In this document: positions 57,808 through 64,000 of the stretch, one piece after another
How the letters are laid out: the number at the start of each line of letters is the position of its first letter
Position numbering within the stretch: position 1 is the stretch's first letter
Origin: Sorghum bicolor
Taxonomy: Eukaryota; Streptophyta; Magnoliopsida; Poales; Poaceae
Direction of reading: 5' to 3'
Assembly: GCF_000003195.3 (NCBI RefSeq)
Contig: NW_018396398.1
Span: 1,061,061 to 1,125,060, forward strand
Length of the DNA stretch: 64,000 nucleotides
Notes under the pieces: model-generated
Told to the model about the DNA's origin: nothing
The model's database searches: none
The model's input: the letters and a program-made list of their open reading frames with translations, nothing else
Translations under genes and position numbers: made by a program

Positions 57808-59115
57808 ATCTCCAAACAGACCGAACCGAGCATCCACTTGAGCCCCTTCACCTAGGAGTACCAACAAGTGTGTCCAAAATGGTTTCTTAGACTTTGGTGC
57901 ATTAGGTGCAAACTGTGCACCTATCTTGCACCGAAACTAACAATGTCTCCAAATGGACCGAAGCGACACGTCATCAAGGAGTTCCATTGGGTGCATCTAA
58001 ATTGATTTCCATGCATATGGTATGTTCCATGCAAACCATGAACCTACCTTGCATAAGGATTAGCACAATCTCCAAACTGACCGAACCAAGCTCCCACTTG
58101 TGCCTCTTCCCCCAGGAGTACCAAATAGTGCGTCCAAAATGGTTTCTTAGACTATGGTGCATTAGGTGCAAAATGTGCACCTATCTAGCACTAAAACATA
58201 CAATGTCTACAAACGGACCGAAGCAAGATTCCATAAGACACACCTCATCTCAGAGTTCCATTGGGTGCGTCCACATTGATTTCTAAGCATATGGTATGTT
58301 CCTTGCAAATCATGCACCTATCTTGCATCAAGATTAGCACTATCTCTTAACAGAGCAAACCGAGCTTCCACTTGAGCCTCTTCACCGAAGTACCAACAGG
58401 TGCTTCCAAAATGGTTTCTTAGACTATGGTGCATTAGGCGCAAACAATGCACATATCTTGCACCGAAACTAACACTGTTTCTAAACAGACCAAAGCAAGA
58501 TTCCATATGACACACGTCTTCAAGGAACCATCAGGTGCATCCAGATTGATTTCAAGCATATGGTATATTCCATGCAAACCGTGCACCTATCTTGCATCAA
58601 GATTAGCACTATCTCCATATAGACCGAACCGAGCATCCACTTGAGCCTCTTCATCTAGTAGTACAAACAGGTGCGTCAAAAATGGTTTCTTAGACTATGG
58701 TGCATTTGGCACAAACTATGCACCTATCTTGCACCGAAACTAACATTGTCTCCAAACTGACCGAAGCGAGATTCCATATGACACACATCACCTAGGAGTT
58801 CCATTGGGTGAGTCCAAATTGATTTCTTAACATATGGTATGTTCCATGCAAACTGTACAACTATCTTGCATCTAGATTAGCACTATATCTAAACAGACCA
58901 AATCGAGCCTCCACTTGAGCCTCTTCAACTACGAGTACCATCGGGTGCGTCTAAAATGGTTTCTTAGCCTATGATGCATTTGGCGTAAACCGTGCACATA
59001 TCTTCTACCAACACTAACACTGTCTCTAAACGAACCGAAGCAAGATTCTATATGACACACATCATGAAGGAGTTATATCAGGTGTGTCCTAATTGATTTC
59101 TGAGCATATCGTATG

Positions 59116-59988
59116 TGTCGAGGGTATCAACAAGGGGTACCCACACCAATGCGTATAACGAGGCCATCCGTACGCACGCGCTGCCATCGACGGCCATGCG
59201 TATACGCAGCCTTCGATGTCCACAACCTCGAAGACGGAAATAGCGTCGAGCGAATCGGTCGGGGCTCGAGCGACAACTGCCGTCGAATACGGAAGCGGGC
59301 TCGAGCGAACCGAGAGGCGTCGAGCGCAAAGACACTGTCCGCCGCCTGACGCGCGCACGAGAGCCAGGACATTTAAATGCACCTGACGCTTCCCCACCTA
59401 ACACATGGGTCACGGGAGGCGTGATAGGGAACAAGCTTCTGTCCCATCGTTCTTTTTGCAGCCTTCCCACCGAACGACCAAGGGCATGTCAGGACGCGGG
59501 AAACAAGGATGGAATGTCTAATCGGGACCCCTTCGAGACCTCCAAGGTCGGCGCTCCAGATATCAGCACATTACACGGCGTCCGACCCTCGACCGAACAG
59601 GGTCCCTTCCTAGGGACAAGTTGGGCGTCGACTGACGACACCACAACTACCCCGCCGGATCTGCCACCATACCGTACAAGCATGCGACCTCAGAACCAGC
59701 GCGAGGCGGCGGGCAGGGCAGAACGCAGGAGCACGCGTAATCATCACCGGGCTATCAAGATGGGACGGCTCGAGGCCATGCCGTACGCAAGCCTCGAGTA
59801 GGTCAGCGCTCCATGCGGCTATCGACCCCTACTCTAACATCTACGCATGTACCCTGGGTCTCTCCTTTGAGCTATAAAAGGAGAGACTCAGGAATAGAAC
59901 GAGGAACACAACACAAGACCACGCTCATACGTAGTAGAGCTCCACACTTCATACCACGCTTGTATTCGCCCCTGTACAAGTACTTAGG
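59116..59988 (+). mobile_element. 5' part of an LTR retrotransposon (LTR start), interrupted
   Basis: The satellite stops at gcatatcgtatg and a new sequence begins tgtcgagggtatcaac with an aggggtaccc word. This resembles LTR starts of Tat-type gypsy elements such as Cinful/Zeon, from memory. The DNA is GC-rich, followed by a clear TATA box at 59873-59879 and a downstream segment, consistent with an LTR. The TSD is probably gtatg (59111-59115), but the other end is outside the window. Small ORFs on both strands match nothing I recognise. Confidence 0.6.
59873..59879 (+). promoter_or_regulatory. TATA box in the interrupted LTR
   Basis: The run gagctataaaaggagag is a near-perfect plant TATA box, upstream of a segment (cacaacacaagaccacgc) that looks like the transcribed part of an LTR. 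Confidence 0.55.
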
Positions 59989-62900
59989 TGTAACACCCCA
60001 GTGTTATGGTTGCATCAAGCATGTGCATGGCATGAGCATCATCATTTTTCAAAGCATCCATGATCATCATCTATCTTGAGACATGTCATTCTTTGCAAAG
60101 ATGTGGTTTAAATTGATTAAATAGGCTTCCTATGCTTATGTTTGAGTGAACAATGCTTGTGTTTGTGCTTAATGTCTTGGTAATTAGTTTATCTATGTTT
60201 AACTTGATCTTGGGAACAATGTTCATGTTGGTCACTTTTCCAAAATATGCTTCTAAGTCATACTTATGAAAATAGGCCCTAGAAACCTCTTTTGCTTAGG
60301 CTTTTAAAAAGTGTTTCATAAAATGTTTGCATGTCAAAACTTTCTACAGCAAAGTTGTAGAAACTTTTATAAGGAACAAAAGTTGTTTTATGGCCATCTC
60401 ATGAAAATGATCACAAATAGCTCAAAAGTGGTCCACAAGGCAGATTTGGGGCTGTTTTCAACACTTAGAAAATTTTCTAAGTCCTGGGTGCTTTGCAGTT
60501 TGCTCGATCGGTTTTGGAAACTCTATATCTTTCAATCCAGGCCGATCTGGCCTTTGCTCCAGTTGACAAAGTTGTAGATCTCGCCTAGTACTCCAAGTTT
60601 GTCAACTACGCCATCGCCTAATTCGCTCTGGTTTGGGAGATAATCGCCGGTGAAGTGGCTCTGTCAGACGAGCACCCTTTCTTCTGAATCGGGCCTGACC
60701 TCGTCGACGTGGCCGACCGCCGGCAGAGCTCCGTCGCCATTTGTCGCCCGTACGCCGTGTTTGGCCCCGCTTGTCAGCTTCCGTCGCGTGCATGACCTCC
60801 ACGGCGGCGCCCCGAGCGAGTGGACGCGTCCACTTCGCTCTGCCTCGCCCTCTCTCGCCTGAACCTCGTCCGCAGCGAGCCCTCCGCCGCGAGCTCACTC
60901 CGGCGAGCTCGTGTGCGCTCCTCTCTGCGTCTCCGTCCACCAAACTCCACCCAAAGCTCCGCCGTGAGCCGCTCTCCAAGCTCCACCCTCTAACTCGCCG
61001 AGAAACCCACCGGTGAGCCGACATTCCCTTCTTCCCCCAAATCGGTCCGCCGTGACCTTCTTCTCCGGCGAACTCAATGCCGAGCGCTGTGAGGCTTCTC
61101 ATCATCTTTGGTTAGGTCCTAGAGGTAGCTTAGGTCCTTAGCGAGCTTTTGCGCCACCTGGTGGACGCTCTACCGGGTTCTCCGTCGCCGGACACGGTGC
61201 GCAGCGCCGCCATGCTTCCGCCGGAGTTGGGTGCTCTCGTGGCCAGCGCTTTCCACGGGGATCCAGGCCAAGCCGCGTACCTAGGAAGCTTCGCCGTAGT
61301 CCGTTGGTGCTGTAGAAGGCCTTAGGTCGCGCTCTACCGGCCTGAGGGCTCCGGCGTAACGCCGGGCACCTCCGCCGAGCCGCCATTGCCGACGGTGAGC
61401 CCCTTCCGGTGGCTCCGCCGTGGCAAAAGTGGGGTCAATCGAGCCGTTAGGGTTCGGGGATCACGTTGATGCCCTGGGTTTGGCCGGAGACCTCGCCGTC
61501 GCGGAGAAATCGCCGGCGAAGATCGCCTCGGCCGTGAGGAAGAAGAGCCTGACAGATGGGACCCACTGTCAGCGACTCTCTCTTTCCCTCCTTTTCTTTT
61601 ATTCAAAATCCTGATTTTTGACTTTCTTGCAAAAATCATATCTCCTGTTTCTGAGATCCAAAAATTGTGAAACAAATTTTTTGGTGTTTCTTGAGATGGC
61701 TAGTATTTAATAAAAATATAAAATGAATCATGTTTTCTGAGAAATTATTTATTAAGGATTTAATCTTGTTAGTTATGGATAAAGGCATATCTCTTGTTAT
61801 ACTGCTTAGTTTGCTTTGACAATTTTATGGTGGTCTCTGCATGGCATTGGAGTGCTCTGATAATTATTTCATGATTTTTGGAGCACTGTTGTTGTGATAT
61901 GTAATTTGTGTTTGAAATATGGCTTGTTTCTTTAATTAAATCACATAAAATAATTGGTGTTTATGCTGGTGCTCTATTTTGGTGGTAAACTTGTTTATGG
62001 TATTCCTAAGATGTAAATAATCTGAAATCTGTTGTTTGACACTATATAAGTCATGTTTATGAATTTATGAAATAAATGCCTTGATACATGTTAAATGCAT
62101 ATCTTTAATTTGGCATGTGCATTGGTCCTGAAATTTTTATGGTGGTGATCTGATGTTATACTTGTGCCTCTGTAATTTTTGTAGATTTTTCTGAGCACTT
62201 TAACTAATATCTTGTAAATATGCCTTATCTAAAGTTAATTAATAAATGCCTTGTTAAGTAATTGTTTTGGGGTTTTCAACTGATGATCTGGTGACCTTGT
62301 AATATGTTTGTGCTCATGAGTCATATGGTTGGCATGGTTTGTGTTTTGATCATGTCATTAAATAATTAACTATAGGGTTAAATGCTGTTCTGGACAGCAA
62401 GTGAGCAATTTAACTTTGTTTAAATGACCAGTTTCATGTATGAATCTTGCTGTCATGTTTAAAGATTAATTGTAGACAATTTCGTAAGCTTTCCAGAATG
62501 TCCTTACTCATGTTTGTTGGACCTGTCTATCTATAATTATGATTTATTTACTGAGCATACTTGTTTTGTGTCGTTTGCTGCTTTAGTGTCATGATAGGTT
62601 TTGGGTTATGTTAACTTGTTTATTCATGTGAGTTAGTATAACTCTTGCTCCGTAAATGAGTGTCCAGTGAGTTGCTTGTGTTATTAAGCATTCATCTGTA
62701 GCATGTGCACCTTCTCATTCATCGAGCATGCAATAGGTGCACCGGACGTGGCAGTTTCCTTCGAGCTCCAAGCGAATCCCGAAGGTCAAGAGGGCAGCCA
62801 GGAAGTGGAGGTCCAGCAAGCCGGACTCGAGGAGCCCGAAGAAGAAGTTGAGTGCCCGAATCACGAACCGGCATCGTTCGTGAAAGGCAAGCCCCGAAGC

Positions 62901-64000
62901 ATTCTAAGTCTCCCCTTATTTCCGAAAAGTTTACTTAATACGTTATATCTATTGATGCATTACGTATAGGAGTTGTGATGAAACTGTTGCTGCATTCTAC
63001 TCTATCCTTGTCCAGATAACTCACCCTCCCTGGTTGTAGAGTTAGGTTCGAGTAGCAGCTTAGCTATGCTTTAATCGGTAGAAGTCGGGTGATATTTCGT
63101 CATCCGCGCGATATAGGGTTGTGTCGGGTCACGATGGTCTATATGTGCTATCGTGGATGGAACCTGGTTAAATTGACTTAAGCCGGGCGGAGTTTTGCAA
63201 GTGTGTAGTAACTCCGTCTGTGGCAGCTAAGGACCGATCGTTGTATGTCCTCTTGTCATGTTGAACGCATGCCTGACACTTAGTTGGCCGGATAACTCGT
63301 TCCGACCGCGAAGCCGAGTAGTATGACTCAGGCCGGAAGACCGGCAAGTATAAAGTGCGCACTACCGGAGGAAGTGCGTTGTGCGGGGGACCATTGGCGT
63401 AAGTCCAAAGGCAGGTGAGTTAAAATTCCTGACCTCCCTGGCAGAGTGGTAGCCCTGGGAGTGCGGCGCTGATCGGAGCCGCGACTCCTGAGTCGTACCA
63501 AAGGTGACCCTTTGGCTCTCCGGCAGGAGATGCCTGGGTGAGTGCTAGGAATAATCCTCCAGCTGGATAGGAATTCGATTCGAATCGCCGTCTCTCCCGG
63601 TTAGTGAGAACTTGACAGAGCAGCGGCAAACGTAGCATTCACTAATGAACTTGGTTCGTGATAATGATGATAGCAAGAAGAACATATGATGAATTTGATA
63701 TGGTTAATATTGTTTGTAATAATCAAGTGATGTGTTGTAGTACAGGTGCTAATCTAGTGGTAGGCTGATGATAAATAAATATGATGCCCTGAAAATAACT
63801 TAGTTGTAAGTTAAGCTTTTGGCAAAAGGTGAGTCAACCAGCTCCACTTAAGATTTAGCCTTGCATGATCCTTGGTGTCTTTTGTGTTTTACTAGACGGG
63901 TAAGTCTAGCTGAGTACATCCTCGTACTCAGGGTTTATTCCCACCTGTTGCAGATGATATCTTCTATGACGGTTTCTGCAAGACCTGTCTCCATCCCGCT
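59989..64000 (+). mobile_element. Long LTR of a nested Tekay/Del-like element, cut by the window end
   Basis: Starts tgtaacaccccagtgttatgg inside the previous LTR; the flanking ttagg (59984-59988) is the candidate TSD. It is at least 4.0 kb without the end being reached. Organisation resembles the LARD LTR: an A/T-rich left part, a GC-rich segment (60600-61560) with overlapping spurious ORFs on both strands, a long T/G-rich middle, then a G-rich right part (63060-63640) and a ctgagtacatcctcgtactc hairpin near 63910. Assignment to Tekay/Del type rests on the start sequence and LTR length and is tentative. Confidence 0.6.

Larger units (their letters stand above)
38003..59115. repeat. Centromeric 137-bp satellite array, block 4 (derived HOR family)
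   Basis: The longest uninterrupted satellite block, 21.1 kb. A1 monomers start at 39386, 41564, 43741, 45909, 48077, 50111, 53512, 54870 and 57047, giving spacings of 2,178, 2,177, 2,168, 2,168, 2,034, 3,401, 1,358 and 2,177 bp. In most units the A8/B8 dimer of block 1 is missing; its place is taken by a second A3-like monomer and by chimeric B monomers. The block ends at the LTR element starting at 59116. No genes. Confidence 0.9.

Noticed and set aside
1..59115. Regularly spaced repeats considered as a CRISPR array
   Set aside because: Units are adjacent 137-bp monomers without unique spacers, in plant nuclear DNA with introns and LTR elements.
59078..59801. Overlapping GC-rich ORFs on both strands as host genes
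   Set aside because: They lie within an LTR with a TATA box, overlap in several frames and match no known domain.
60602..61675. Arg/Ser-rich minus-strand and plus-strand ORFs (up to 167 codons) as genes
   Set aside because: Composition is that of a GC-rich LTR segment; several frames are open at once and no domain is visible.

Overview
This window is plant nuclear DNA, almost certainly from the centromere of an Andropogoneae grass (Sorghum, Saccharum or Miscanthus lineage). About 38 kb of the 64 kb is one tandem satellite with a 137-bp monomer. From memory of the family it is of the sorghum CEN38 / sugarcane SCEN type; I could not run a search, and the sequence alone does not fix the genus. 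There is no host single-copy gene. Every long ORF outside the mobile elements is a by-product of the repeat.

Layout: satellite (1-3191); a Tat-lineage Ty3/gypsy element with 685-bp LTRs (3192-15084, TSD aaacc); satellite (15085-19401); an 800-bp hAT-like non-autonomous DNA transposon (19402-20201, 8-bp TSD); satellite (20202-29769); a LARD-like non-autonomous LTR element with LTRs of about 3.53 kb around only 1.17 kb of non-coding interior (29770-38002, TSD cctct); satellite (38003-59115); then the start of one LTR element (59116-59988) that is itself interrupted by the long LTR of another (59989 to the window end).

The satellite has three levels of order. Monomers of 137 bp alternate between two diverged classes, A and B (274-bp dimers). 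Eight distinguishable dimers form a 16-monomer higher-order repeat (HOR) of about 2.17-2.19 kb. The HORs were then duplicated, shortened and locally homogenised: a 4.86-kb tandem duplication on the left, a 2,168-bp HOR in near-identical copies at 42-48 kb, a 15-mer variant of about 2.03 kb at 48-51.5 kb, and a 3,535-bp duplication at 52-58 kb. The gypsy and hAT elements each hit only one copy of the left duplication, so both insertions are younger than it.

The gypsy element carries gag, protease, reverse transcriptase, two RNase H domains and integrase on the plus strand in one frame, broken by two stops and a deletion between protease and RT. On the minus strand, between pol and the 3' LTR, it carries a six-exon gene for a plant mobile domain (PMD) protein with its own TATA box and readable splice sites. 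The element is also saturated with the hexamer GCCGAT/ATCGGC: about 98 copies in 11.9 kb by hand count, against about one in the other 52 kb. The spliced antisense PMD gene together with the element-wide motif is the best candidate here for an undescribed system, possibly a transposon-encoded regulator and its binding sites. That link is inference.
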